NCBI GenBank assembly: GCA_029747015.1
Contig: JAKOGI010000024.1
Coordinates: 1,568,501 to 1,632,500, forward strand
DNA from: Carnegiea gigantea
Taxonomy: Eukaryota > Streptophyta > Magnoliopsida > Caryophyllales > Cactaceae
Reading direction: 5' to 3'
DNA length: 64,000 nt
The number at the start of each line of letters is the position of its first letter. Within the stretch, counting starts at the first letter, position 1. A program made the position numbers and the translations under genes. Shown here one piece after another: positions 23,393 to 34,984 of the stretch. The notes below the pieces were generated by a model. It had not been told where the DNA came from, did not search any database, and saw nothing but the letters and a program-made list of their open reading frames with translations.

Positions 23393-24286
23393 CAAGTTTT
23401 GGAGATCCTTTCTCAAGAGCAACTCTATGGCAATATGGAGAAATGTTATTTCTTCACCCCTCAAGTGGTATTCTTGGGTTTCATTGTGTCCGCCCAAGGT
23501 CTTCAAGTTGATGATAGCAAGATCAAGGCTATCCAAGAATGGCCTACTCTTACATCTATCACTCAAGTAAGGAGTTTCCATGGCCTAGCATCATTCTATC
23601 GGAGATTCATCCGAAATTTCAGCACCATTGTGGCTCCTATGACCGAGGTAATTAAAGGCAAAGAATTTTTTTGGAACGAGCAAGCACAACAAGCCTTTGA
23701 AGAGATCAAGAAGAAACTCACTAGTGCTCCCGTCCTAGCCTTGCCCGATTTTGCCAAAGTTTTTGAAGTTGAATGTGATGCATCCGGGGTAGGAATTGGA
23801 GCTGTCCTATCTCAAGAGAAGAGACCCATTGCCTTCTTTAGTGAGACGCTCAACGATGCCAAGAAGAAGTACTCCACCTACGACAAGGAGTTTTATGCTA
23901 TCATTAGAGCATTGGAGCATTGGCGTCATTATCTTGTTGGAGGAGAATTCATTCTCCATTCTGATCATGAGGCTCTCAAGTACATTCAAGGACAACACAA
24001 ACTCAGCCCTAGACATGCTAAATGGGTAGAGTATCTTCAGTCCTTCCATTTCACCATCCAACATAAGGCGGGGACTCTCAACAAAGGAGCCGATGCACTC
24101 TCTCGTAGGTACTTGTTACTCTCCACTTTGAGTACTAAAGTACTTGGTTTTGAGATTGTGAAAGACTTGTACTCCAAAGATGATGATTTCAAGGATATTT
24201 TTGAGAAGTGTTCTAAGCACCCCCATGGGTTGTTTCACTTAGAAGATGGGTTCCTATTTAAAGGCTCACGCCTTTGCATTCCTTAA
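23393..24286 (+). pseudogene. CRM copy 2 RT thumb and RNase H
   Basis: 295 codons in the common frame. The RT thumb (SQEQLYGNMEKCYFF, then FLGFIVSAQGLQVD) is followed by the connection region ([16 protein letters not shown]). RNase H follows with [31 protein letters not shown] and SDHEALKYIQGQHKL, holding the acidic catalytic positions. It ends at TAA (24284-24286) inside LCIP-x-C, at a position that is lysine in copy 1. RNase H removes the RNA strand during cDNA synthesis. Confidence 0.9.
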
Positions 24287-25624
24287 TGCGGATTTAGAGA
24301 GCTCCTTATCCAGGAGCTACATGGAGGAGCCCTAGCCGGCCATTTCGGTGTAGAGAAGACAAGAGCAATGTTGAAGGAACACTACTATTGGCCAAAGCTG
24401 TCAAGAGATGTAGAGCATTTCATCAAAAGATGTTCTACTTGTCAAATGGCTAAGAGCCATGCGTTGCCCCAAGGCTTGTACTCCCCTCTTCCTATTCCTC
24501 AAGCCCCTTGGGAAGATATTAGTTTGGACTTCATTACGGGTTTGCCTAGAACCTAAAGGAACAAGGATTCCATTATAGTAGTTGTGGACCGATTTTCCAA
24601 GATGGCGCATTTCATCCCTTGCCACATTACTAATGATGCTACTTAAGTGGCTAACTTGTACTTCAAGGAAATTGTGAGACTACATGGCATTCCTAAGAGT
24701 ATGGTATCCGATCGTGACCCTAAGTTCCTTAGTCACTTTTGGCTCACTTTGTGGCGTAAATTGGGTACTCAACTCAAGTTTAGCACAACATATCATCCCC
24801 AAACCAATGGACAAACTGAAGTCACTAATAGGACTTTGGGTACTTTACTACGAGTCCTTGTGAAGAAGCATTTGAAGAATTGGGATGAGTTGTTGCCCCA
24901 TGCCGAGTTTGCATTCAATCGAGTGCCTAGCAAGTCCACCCAACTCTCTCCTTTTCAAGTTGTCTATGGCTATAATCCCAGGATTCCGTTGGATCTTATT
25001 CCTATTCCCACTCCTACAAAACTTAGTTGGGAAGCCGAGAAACAAGCCAAGGAAATTCAAGAACTTCATGCTCGCGTTCGTGACAACATAGCCAAGGCTA
25101 ATGAGAGAGCCATGCAAAGCGCCAACAAGCACCGGAAAGAGGTACATTTTCAGCCTGGAGACTTGGTTTGGATTCACCTGCGAAAGGAACGTTTTCCTTC
25201 TAAAAGAAAATCTAAGTTGATGCCTCGATCCGATGGGCCCTTTGAGATCCTTGAGAAGGTTGGGCCTAATGCTTACAAGGTTGATCTTCCCGGAGATTAT
25301 GGAGTTTCAGCTACATTCAATGTCTCCGACCTTAGCCCCTATTTTACTGATGAGCCCCTTCCTAGTTTGAGGGCAAACTTTCACTCACCCGGGGGGAATG
25401 ATGGAGACCATCATGAACGGCCCAAAGACCATCAAGCCCAGCCCAAGGAAGACCCAATCAAGCTTCAAGAATTCAAAGACGTGGCAAAACTCTGTAGAAA
25501 AGTTTTATTCCTTCCGGAAAAATTAGTGCCCGATTCGTCCCTGCGGAAGGTAATTTCTGTGGCAACTTTTGGACAAGCTCAAGTAGACCCACAACTTGAG
25601 GGCCCATATGCTTTGGAAGCTTAA
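24287..25624 (+). pseudogene. CRM copy 2 integrase with LTR-encoded tail
   Basis: The HHCC zinc region (LHGGALAGHFGVEKT through RCSTCQMAK) precedes the catalytic core with Asp at 24527-24529 (SLDF), Asp at 24710-24712 (SDRD) and Glu at 24818-24820 (TEVTNR). TAA codons at 24554-24556 and 24641-24643 break the core. The first of these stands at a glutamine position of copy 1. The C-terminal domain (QPGDLVWIHLRKERFPSKRK, then GPNAYKVDLPGDYG) is intact. After the polypurine tract the frame continues 75 codons into the 3' LTR, ending ...GPYALEA at 25624. CRM elements are known for an integrase tail overlapping the LTR, linked to centromere targeting. I see no classical chromodomain. Confidence 0.9.
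25391..25398 (+). other. Polypurine tract of CRM copy 2
   Basis: GGGGGGAA directly before the 3' LTR. It primes plus-strand cDNA synthesis and lies within the integrase reading frame. Confidence 0.85.
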
Positions 25625-26507
25625 GATTTCAGCTTTAAAATAAGCCCAAGTTTGTTTAATTTGGACGTCATTTGATTGGGCAAAATATCACTCAAAGGTA
25701 CATTATTCTGATCCAGTTCAGTCTGAGATAGGTGAATTGTTTGGGCCATAACTTTTAAACCGCTTATCCACATTGAGCAAATGAGCCCATTCTGGAAAAT
25801 AGACTTCCAGGGCTTTCTAGCAAGCCGAAGAACGTGTGTTTTGTCCAAGTATTCTGGAAGATATACGCTGTTGAAGTTGAGGCAGCTGTAAGGATTAATT
25901 CTGGGAAAGTGAAGAGTCTTCGGTTACATGTTTTTGTGTGGCTGATATTGTGCACGTTTTGGAGGCTTCTAGATGGAGATAATCAGCTGATAGAAATCCT
26001 AGAATATTCCTTGTAACCTCCCCTACCCCTTTTATGATGAGTCTTTTCATTTTACTTAGTCTTTTCATTGGCTAGTTTTAATTGTTAGGAGTTGTTGAGT
26101 CTTTTGGTTGTCTTTTGCTGAGCTTATAAAAGAGGAGGGGCGTGTGATGCTTGTCATTCAGATTGTATGAGATTTCCAAAAGCAATACAAGTACTTTGAG
26201 TGTGTTTCTCAAAAGTGCATCTAAAATTCCTAGTTCTATATCTTGAATTGTGGCAAATTCAAGTGGTATTCTAGGTTCTCTATCTTCTCCATTGGAGTGA
26301 CTCCTCGGTTAAGACAAGAGAATTAGCCCCAGATCAAGTCATTGAGTGGCTCCGTGAAGGATTATCTCAATTACAAGATCTTGTTCTATCCTTTTCTTGT
26401 GTGGTGAAGATCTTCTTCCATCTCATCCTTCTTTCATTTCTCTTTTCACTTTGGTTTGTTTTGAGTTTGAGTTTGATTTGGATCACTTTCCATGCACACA
26501 TACATCA
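25399..26507 (+). repeat. 3' LTR of CRM copy 2
   Basis: 1109 bp, same ends as the 5' LTR and otherwise collinear with it. The extra 114 bp at 26221-26334 account exactly for the length difference. TATA box at 26124-26131. The first 226 bp encode the tail of integrase. It is followed by the duplication CATCC. Confidence 0.93.
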
Positions 26508-26512
26508 CATCC

Positions 26513-29465
26513 TATAAAATAGAACACCTTGTCCATCTAATAATTAGCAAAAGGTACCTTCTCACTGTAGAAGATAGGGGCGTCACGGAACTGTAGGGGG
26601 CCCTCAAACGAGACTGTGGAGTTTGCGCTTCAGGTGTATCTTACACAATACGCAGCGTGTGTCAGTCGAAAATCAACAACTGTAATGACAAAAACACATT
26701 CTCATACACTAATATGGCAGTCATGTGTAGCCATCTCAGGGTGAACTTCGTTGTTGGTGGGATATCACCCACATCCTGCACATCCATACCTTCATCATCC
26801 TTACATTTCCCCAAGTGTGCTGTGCTAGAACCTCTGTGCTGCGTTTGTCCTCCATGTCGGTTGGTGAGGATCACATATAGGGAGCCATGAAATCGAGGCG
26901 CTCTTCCTGTCCTAGGCCTCTGCTTAAACCAATCAGCAACGGTCGACATCAGCTTCCTATCCGTATTGTCGTTGGACACCACAACAACTTCTTCCTCTAG
27001 TGGAGACTCACCGCCTTCCTCCACTACACTTTCGACTTCAGCTATCCCCGCCTCTATCATACTGCATGGGCCCACATCCTTATCACCCTCCCCAGGCTGC
27101 TGCTCCCCTCTAACACTAGTGGCGACTTTGACTGTTACCTTGGCTATCTCAATGACGGCAACGTCCTCAACACTCTCACTCTGACCCTACTTAGCACCCA
27201 CCCACTGTGGCTCCTTACTATCACCCTCATCGACTTGCACACTTTCCCCATCATCATCATCGTAGGAAACCTCTGTATCAGTGACATGGACATTAGCCGT
27301 AAAGTGCACAATGTCACCCGACATTTCAACAACGGGATCTACAAAAGGCAACACCTCAGCACTTTGGTGCTCAGGTTTGGCCACGTTAATAGTCGGATCC
27401 TCCGATAGCAGCACCTCCACAACTACCACCTCCTCAGCGGAATGCTCTACTGGCAGCTCCTTCACAACTGGTCACTTAACAGCCGAGTCCTCCATATTCG
27501 GCTCCTCCCTTGCTGGCACCTGAAGCGGCTGCTCCTCAACATGGTCATCTTAAGATGGTGCTCCTCAACAGCCAACACTTAAAACTCCTACTGCTCATTG
27601 TTGGCTGCCTCTTTCGCACTTCACTGCTGATGCTCATCTGGACTATGAGAATCATTAATAGCTTGTAACCTACCCTCACCATCTGGAGCAGGCGGAGCGT
27701 TATTCTTTTGCAATTACTCAGGCATGTCTTTGTACTTCTGTAATCTGCCCTACAAATGACGAACATGGAATGCCAACTTCTCCACCTCCTTGTCTAATGA
27801 CTTACGATTCTCCTTCTCCAACTATAAGTCTTCACGAACACGGTGCAGCTGCTCATCATATGACAACACCCCTTACATGTACGAATACCATTCGAAGTGA
27901 TTCATATAATGCACTAATTCTATCACAACTACAACAACAAAATGTCATGCACTACCTCTCTATCCTTCAAATAGTATCTCTACTCATCTATCTCCAAAAT
28001 GCCATTCACAATCTGCTCCTCCTCCTTCTCTTTCTCCATAGGATACAACACTGGCATGACCTACAAATGTCCACAGTTTACAAACCTATATCTTAACTCA
28101 TAAATTGTACAACCAATACGTAAGCCTATGCAAGTTTTATGGAAAGACTAACACAGACAACAACACCACATAACTCTTCCTACTTCAGTCCAGTTAAAAG
28201 GGCATATACATCACAATGGCCCTCGTGATCCACTATATCCCACTTGGCTATTCTGGGGAACCTTATCTCAGCATGCCCAGAGAATCGTGTTGTATGCTAG
28301 CAAAATCACACCTGCAAATTGCATACACATCAGTGGACACACAAACTTGCAAACAATTACTACACATTCAGATCCAACTAATGAATACGACGATTTTCAT
28401 AAATAGTCATTACCATATCATCGTACATTATTATACTCGTCCACCATTTACAAACATCTACACATGAACATGTCCACACAAAATTACACTTATACGTACA
28501 AATTTGTAAATTAGATATACATACCTGAAGAAGGATGGCACAACTATTCAGCTGAACCTCATTGACAGTTCCAATAACTTCACCTAGAACTCATCCATAA
28601 ATAATGAACCGCTAAATTGCCTCTACCCATGCATAGTCCCCTAAATGCTACACATCAAAAGCATATCTCTCCGGACACCATGCGGCACCATACGACATCC
28701 ACGAAAAGAACAATCCACTGAGGACTATCCACACAAACAGCAACATTCACAGCTTGATGTTATCTTCCTCTCCATTCTCCTCATACAAATTGCACATTGC
28801 ATGAATGTAATTCTGTTGTATACTTCTCCTCCCTTCTTTCTGACACTTCCACTTCCTGCTCTTGGCCGCTACAACTTCATCCATGTGCTCCCTCACCATC
28901 CTCCCCAACTCACTACTGACCTCCTTATCATCAAACTCCACCCTCCTCCCCGTCGCTGGAAGAACAGCCCTGAAGGCCACATCAAACATAGTAAACGGAA
29001 CTAGCCTCCCCTATCCTGAATGCCCTCCTAGTGGAACTCATCGCCTAATAAGTGCGAGGGTCAGCTCTCTATGGAGGTCAAACGACCGATACTGTAGGAT
29101 AGGCTACAGTACCCCCCTTAATAGCTTCAACATGTAGAGTTCCCAACCTACTCACAAACTTGACAACTATATCCATCATTAACCTCCCACACAATAGAGG
29201 ATCAGGACCTATAAGCACCCCCACATCCAGGTCATCCCTAATCACAACCCCCTCCCCTGTTCCTTACTTCTCTTGTATCTTCCCTTCCCCTCAATCGATA
29301 TCCTCTTCCTTTCATCACACTATCCCGTGCTACCCTCTGTCTCCTCACCACTATGCAAATCAACATCACCCTCCACCGATAAGGAGACATCACCATCACT
29401 CTCTCCCGAAACGTCCTAAGGATGATGGTCGCTTCTGAAACTAGAACTCTAACACTCCTTTTCAA
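26513..29465 (-). other. Unclassified coding-like remnant, right flank of the CRM insertion
   Basis: Several minus-strand frames have protein-like composition, but I do not recognise them. 28747-28989 encodes MFDVAFRAVLPATGRRVEF and an EVVAAKSRKWK block. 27187-27465 is acidic, with VSYDDDDGESVQVDEGD. 26662-27075 is acidic, then basic (WFKQRPRTGRAPRFHG). An acidic low-complexity region followed by a basic RPR-rich segment resembles proteins carried by some Mutator-like elements, which is only a guess. Frames are broken. No transposase motif was found. Confidence 0.3.
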
Positions 29466-29739
29466 TTCGAGTTAGCGATCATTACTATCTCTTTCTGGAC
29501 TCCACCTTCCTTAAACTTTCTCCCTTCTCACCTCGACGCACACCCATACTCTGTAGCTTCATTATACCTCACTACATTCGCATAGTACACATAGAAACAA
29601 TATCAGTATCATAACCATCATTGCCTCACTTCGACAACATTAGCGATAAACACTTACCAAGAACCACCACACCAACATCTGGTACAAATAATAGACAAAT
29701 CTAATCTACATCCTTGGATATACTGTAAACATTGAGGGG

Positions 29740-30430
29740 TACTCAATACATATCCCAGGATGTTAATCACCATAGTATACAATGTACTGAATTGAAAATA
29801 AATATCCTAGCTTATAAACCTACAGTTAAGTTGACTGTATCCACTCAACTACACATAACTATCTAGGATTACATACCTATAGTTCATAGGATAAAATGCA
29901 GTTAACTATAGATAAGTATCCCAAGTTATACACCTGCAGTTCAATTCATTATATCCACTCAACTGCACTGAACTATCCAGTATTAATTCCTTGTAGGTTA
30001 GAGGACACAAGACAATCAACTACCTTCTATCCTATGTGGTATACCTATAGTTGAGTGGATTATATAGAAGACTATCCATGGTTACTTACATGTAGTTCAA
30101 AGGATACAAAGCAATCACCTATAGATAAGTACCCGCTAGTGGTATACCTGCAGTTGAGTGGATTGTATCTACTCAACTATAGGTAACCGCCCAGAGTTAC
30201 TTACCTGCCTTCAAAGGATACAATGCAGTCAACTGCAGATAACTATTCCAGGTTATATACCTACACTTTAGTAGATTGTATCCGCAACAGTGTAGATAAT
30301 CATCCAGGGTTAGACACCAACACTTCACACGATACAACGCACTCAACTACGTACCAATATCCTGGGATTCACCTATAGCTCAGAGCAATGTATCCAGTGA
30401 AGGGTACAAAACTATCCCAGGTAATTCACT
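29740..30430. repeat. Degenerate tandem array, about 110-bp period
   Basis: About six units. Each contains a GGATACAATGCAGTCAAC-like block, then TATCCAGG/TATCCCAGG, TTATACACCTGCAGTTGAGT and GGATTGTATCCACTCAAC-like blocks. Comparable blocks recur near 29872, 29985, 30089, 30201 and 30314, a spacing of 104-113 bp. Units contain inverted halves (GAGTGGAT... and ATCCACTC). It shares CCCAGGATGT wording with the duplicated unit at 17.3-17.8 kb. Subterminal repeats of a DNA transposon are one explanation. Confidence 0.6.
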
Positions 30431-31150
30431 TCGAGTTAGCATGGATAAACCATTCAACTACAACAAATTCACACGTATAACCCACAACCACCCACAAACT
30501 AAACAGTTCATTACCCCCCAGAAGGCCCTATCACCATTCATCTTTTCCCAACACAACAGGCATGCAACCGCGATACCCATCACCCCCCACCCACCACCCT
30601 CTTCTAATTTGTATTACAACACTTGAGACACTTAATTTTCTATCCATATAATCTTAAACATTAACATCCTAAATTGTGTACCAAAAAAAACCACGCGTTA
30701 TTAAATTAACTTCGAATTTAAGAACTAACCTCTCATAAATAGATGCCCCTAACTTCATCCCCAACAAAACTTTAAACCACCGTAGCCTCCCTCCACCATC
30801 CACGACCATCATCACCCCCACTAAACTTTGCAGGAATAAAAAGTCACCCACCACTATTGCCCTCCTCTGCTAAGAATCCTTCTGTCATGCCTTAAACTCC
30901 TTTCTCACTTTCGAACTCATCATGAATGGTCTCCCCTCTCACTTCTTCTTCTCTAAGTCCCCAAGTCATTCTCTCTCCTCACTCTCTCCCCATAACAACT
31001 ATTGACCATGCCTAGCAAAATAGCATTCAAAATGGATTTTCTTGAGAAGGGTATTTTCTTTACACCTTCCCTTGCCACCTGTACTGCCGTGTTAAAAAAA
31101 AAAGTCTTCACAGGACCCATATAAATTAGCACCTAACTGTCTCAAAGCAA
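30431..31150. other. AT-rich DNA with a possible transposon end
   Basis: No gene. The stretch near 31018-31075 (AATAGCATTCAAAATGG, then GAGAAGGGTATTTTCTTTAC) resembles the ends of Mutator-like elements. The opposite end would lie to the left of this window or be lost, so it cannot be confirmed. Confidence 0.2.
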
Positions 31151-31154
31151 CCTT

Positions 31155-31253
31155 ATGAGCCACTGTAAATTAGCTAAACACTTTTTGGGCTTTTTCGCAT
31201 TCCCGGGTAGGAGGCAAGAGCCCAACTTCACTGCCATTCCCCCCATCAACCCA

Positions 31254-31292
<39 letters not shown>

Positions 31293-31655
31293 AGGGAGCA
31301 GCATCACCACTGTGTCAGGTGGTCGGACGATAGCGTTCCAACCTGAACGGAGGATAATGAGTCCTGATCTCTATGGGGCATAATGCAGGGAGATAGTGGG
31401 ATAGGGAGCGCCAAACCTTAAGCCACCACAATTCATCAGTGTCGCCAATACCACTACCTTCATTAGTAGTGGACTCAAATTTGGTGAGTCTAGTGGGATT
31501 GAGGATGAGAGAAATCAAAGTAGTAGTAGCAGCAGAAGTAGGCAAGGTAGAGGAGGCAACCGAGCAGTGCAAGAAGATGAAGAGGGAGATTTGAAAACCA
31601 AGCCAAAACACCAAGCTAACCCTAAATTGAGTCCATTAGCTTGGAATCGAGGTGA
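31155..31655 (+). other. Leader-like segment with GA repeat and splice-donor-like site
   Basis: A (GA)n tract at about 31256-31286 is followed by mixed sequence. A plus-strand frame open from about 31420 to 31650 contains SSSSSRSRQGRGGNRAVQE and ends at CGAG|GTGAGTAA, a good donor-like site. There is no methionine in that frame after the last stop (about 31400). It looks like a 5' untranslated exon or a gene fragment. No downstream exon could be matched with confidence. Confidence 0.25.
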
Positions 31656-34600
31656 GTAATCTTCCAGCTCTAACTTAGTAATAAATCTTAAATTGCTTTG
31701 AAGTTAGCTATGGAATTTGTTGTGTAGCAAAGTTGGGATTTATGTTTAAATTAACTAACTGATTGAAAGGAAAAGGACTGGAATTGAATTGTTAAGGAAA
31801 TGGAGTGGTTTGGAATGAATTGGGAATCGTTTGGTTGATTATTAGTCTTTAAGATGTAATTTGTGGGTAGTGCTATGACAAGAGAGACTGGGTTTTAAGC
31901 AATAAAATTATGGTGGCTGTGAATCACTAAGTTATACCCTAAATATCATTTTCGTTCTCAGTCATTTTGGTTATTGATCGAATTGTGAAAATGACACCGC
32001 TGATTGCACGTCTATAAGCTGAATTTGTTGGAACTCTTATGTTATTATTATTTTCTCTTTGTGTGTGTGTGTGCGTGTGTTTTGTTAGAGAACAGGGATG
32101 GAAGAGAGGGAGTCAGCTGGTCGACTTAGTGGCTTTGTTCTGTGAACGGGGCAGTCGATGACTTCAATTCAACCCTACCTATCATTTACTAAATCTATAC
32201 GGCTGCGAGCGTTTAGGTATTGTTGACTATAGGCAATTGTTGGCTAGTTCAGCAGTTAGCCTAGTTTGGACCAAGGCTGTGAGCCATGCAGCAGTACGCT
32301 CTGGCCAAGCTTACCCTATTTTGTCAATGATATGTAAATGTTTACGTGTGTACACGCACTGTGAACCGTTGACTTAAATTTACTTGATTGAATATAGAGA
32401 TTACATTGAGTGAGTGAAGCTGAGCTTGATAGTCATTTGATAAAAGGGGCTGAAACCTCTCCTTTTCCATTCTAAAATGGATAGGCATAATTTCAAAAGT
32501 TAAGTAACACTTGATTCTTGAAATGAAGTTTTAAAAGCCCTGCTAAACATTTTAAGAGCTAGTTTGCTTATACATGTGATTACATGTGCCTGTGAACTTG
32601 TTTTACAACCACAGTTTTATTAGCTTACTTGAAACTGAAACTACTATATATTGTCAAGTCACTCTGAAGCAACCAAGTTGTTTTCATATGATTGAAAGTC
32701 GACTAAGCGTAGAATGTTTTGGGTTAAGAGGATGGTACTAATTATATGGACTTAGTCTAGGGAGTAGACCTTGAGGGTGGGAATCCAAACTTTTAGGGAG
32801 CAGACTCGAAAAGCGGGAACCTTAGTTGGTGCTGCCCTAGCGAGGGTAGGAGTTCATTCACTTTGAGAGGCGCCAGACATACCATACGCCGTGAGTTGAG
32901 ATACGCACTTAAAGTGAGCACTAGCTTGTGAATAAAATGCCCGAAAAGTGATTTTCTTACCTATTATGAGTTGGAAACTACTTGTTTCTGGATTATACTA
33001 ACGCAAAGGTTTTGAAAAGGCATAAGTACTATTTGAAATGACTTTTATTAAATTAGAAATGATCTTCTTCATGTGAAATAAGTTTTATAATGGGTTGACT
33101 TGATTCAAATTAAAGTTTTAACTCCTCTTGGTTGCTATTTTTTCTTTTGTGCTAAAGGAGATTACATCAGTAACCTAAGTGAACCCCTTTAGTGTTGACT
33201 ATTAAACTTAGAGCTGAAATGGCCTACCTCCCCCATTCTTGAGTGTTGTTAAGGGACAGCTAGATGTTAGTGGGCATGCATGCTTAGTATGTTAATATTA
33301 ATTAAAGGTTTTGTGTGACTGCTACTTAAAGTAATGTATATGGCTGTTTTCGTTTTTTGGGATGTGAATTATACATGGAGCGTGTGGTAGCTCACTACCT
33401 CTCCCTTTCCCTTTTTTGCATAGGTTCTTGAAAGGACATGTGAAATTGTGGACTCATTAAGCTGATTTCCCTTAGTTGCCTTGTTAATATGTGTCAAGGG
33501 AATTATATATATGTATACATAGATTCATAGGAATAACTACGTAATATCATGTATTTATAAGTCTTCTTACCAAATGTGAATCTGATTCTTAAGTCCATGC
33601 ATTACACATTATCTAGCGGTCACTCTAAATGGCCATGTGGGCCAACTACCTCGATAGTCATTGTTTTCATTTGGTTGGAGTTCAAAGGCCTTAGGATGTA
33701 AACCTTGAGTGCTCTGGGTCTGCAACCTATTGAGTTGTAAATTAATTAATTTGATTTTATTTAAACTAATAATTTGCATCCTCCAGGCGTATGGCCCGTA
33801 AAGTTATGATCTCCAACATGTAATGTAAAGCTTTTTTAGATATGTCCTTTATGTTTTTATTATTACAGGTACCAAATGTGGGATTATAAGCCTAAGTCAT
33901 GCTCATTTTTTAGGCGAACCTCTGCCCGTTTGATCCTAAAACTTTAAGGAATTATCAAAACTTCTAACCCTAGGCGTAGGAGAGTTATAGCATCACATGT
34001 AAATGGTAATGCATGAAAATATAAAAGAAATATATCATCTACAGATAATAAAAAATAGGCTAGGAAAAAACCCACATTTAAGTCGTTCCGGCTTCAGATA
34101 AATAGTCATTCAAACAAACTTACCATACCGTAACCTTATTTGGATTGCAATTTGACAAGCATGACATATTCAAGCTTGAACCTAAATGTTCAGATGTTTA
34201 AATTGCAAATTTAAATACCTAGCTTTTTTTAGTGTTTGAAGACCAGACCTGGATTTCAAATATGCAAATCACTAAGCACATCATGTTATGTTGTTTGTTA
34301 ACCTTTCAGCTACATCCGGGATCCAAAGAAAGCTACGTCAAGCTAATGACATTATTAGCTCGTTTGGACTTTTAAGGCTTAATTTTATCAACCAAGTTTC
34401 GCAAATAGTTAAGGTCCAGACATTGTCTAAATGTAAGTAGACCTGAATTTACTCAAAATTCAAGTGAACCAGACCCAGATTAGTAAACCCAAACCAGAAC
34501 TACCATTTCAAGTCAGACATATTTGAGTGACCCACTTTAAGCTTTGGAAATTTTTTTTTGTGACTCTAACTGAGTTTTTCTGTATTTGGGTAACCCGGCA

Positions 34601-34984
34601 GGATACATATTTGCCAACCCTAATAATAAGTTACTGCATTGTCAAATATATGAATTAGAGTGTTTGTAATCAATGTTCATATAAAGAAAATAAACACGCC
34701 TAAAGTTCGAGAATGTAAGAAATGACAATATACTTGTCATACACAAATGGTGGCACTAAGAATGCTATTTACATGTCTGAATAAGTTACAAGAGTATAAA
34801 ATTACTAAGTCTGAATATATTTTACTCAGTGATGCAATATACAAGATACTCTCAAACAACATAATATTAGGCTATCTTCTTTATTAAGGATCATTAGTGT
34901 CCGATACTCTAACATATGGATTATTAGCATCCAAAAACCTTTTCACACATGCAAACTAGTGGTTAAGTCATGACCTAATCCACT
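31656..34984. other. Gene-free DNA
   Basis: No supported coding region. A (GT)n run lies near 32057-32079. Stretches at 32750-32920 and 33380-33480 (GTAGCTCACTACCTCTCCC, then GGTTCTTGAAAGGACATGTG) read like untranslated parts of an old LTR retrotransposon, but no LTR pair or primer site was found. Confidence 0.35.

Larger units (their letters stand above)
19839..26507 (+). mobile_element. Complete CRM-type Ty3/gypsy element (CRM copy 2)
   Basis: Both LTRs (TG...CA), a tRNA-Met primer site, a polypurine tract and a 5-bp duplication CATCC (19834-19838 and 26508-26512) define the element exactly (6669 bp). Pol order is protease, RT, RNase H, integrase. Hand comparison of the LTRs gives about 23 substitutions in 995 aligned bases plus one 114-bp length difference, so insertion is recent on a plant scale. 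The single long frame (20723-25624) is broken by six TAA codons but apparently by no frameshift. It resembles CRM copy 1 throughout and is inserted in an unclassified larger element. Confidence 0.95.

Noticed and set aside
28645..29438. Several plus-strand frames of 80-120 codons
   Set aside because: Composition and overlap suggest they are shadows of minus-strand coding-like sequence; no motifs.
31155..31346. 63-codon frame over the GA repeat
   Set aside because: Its REREREREGG core is a product of the microsatellite; no supporting homology.
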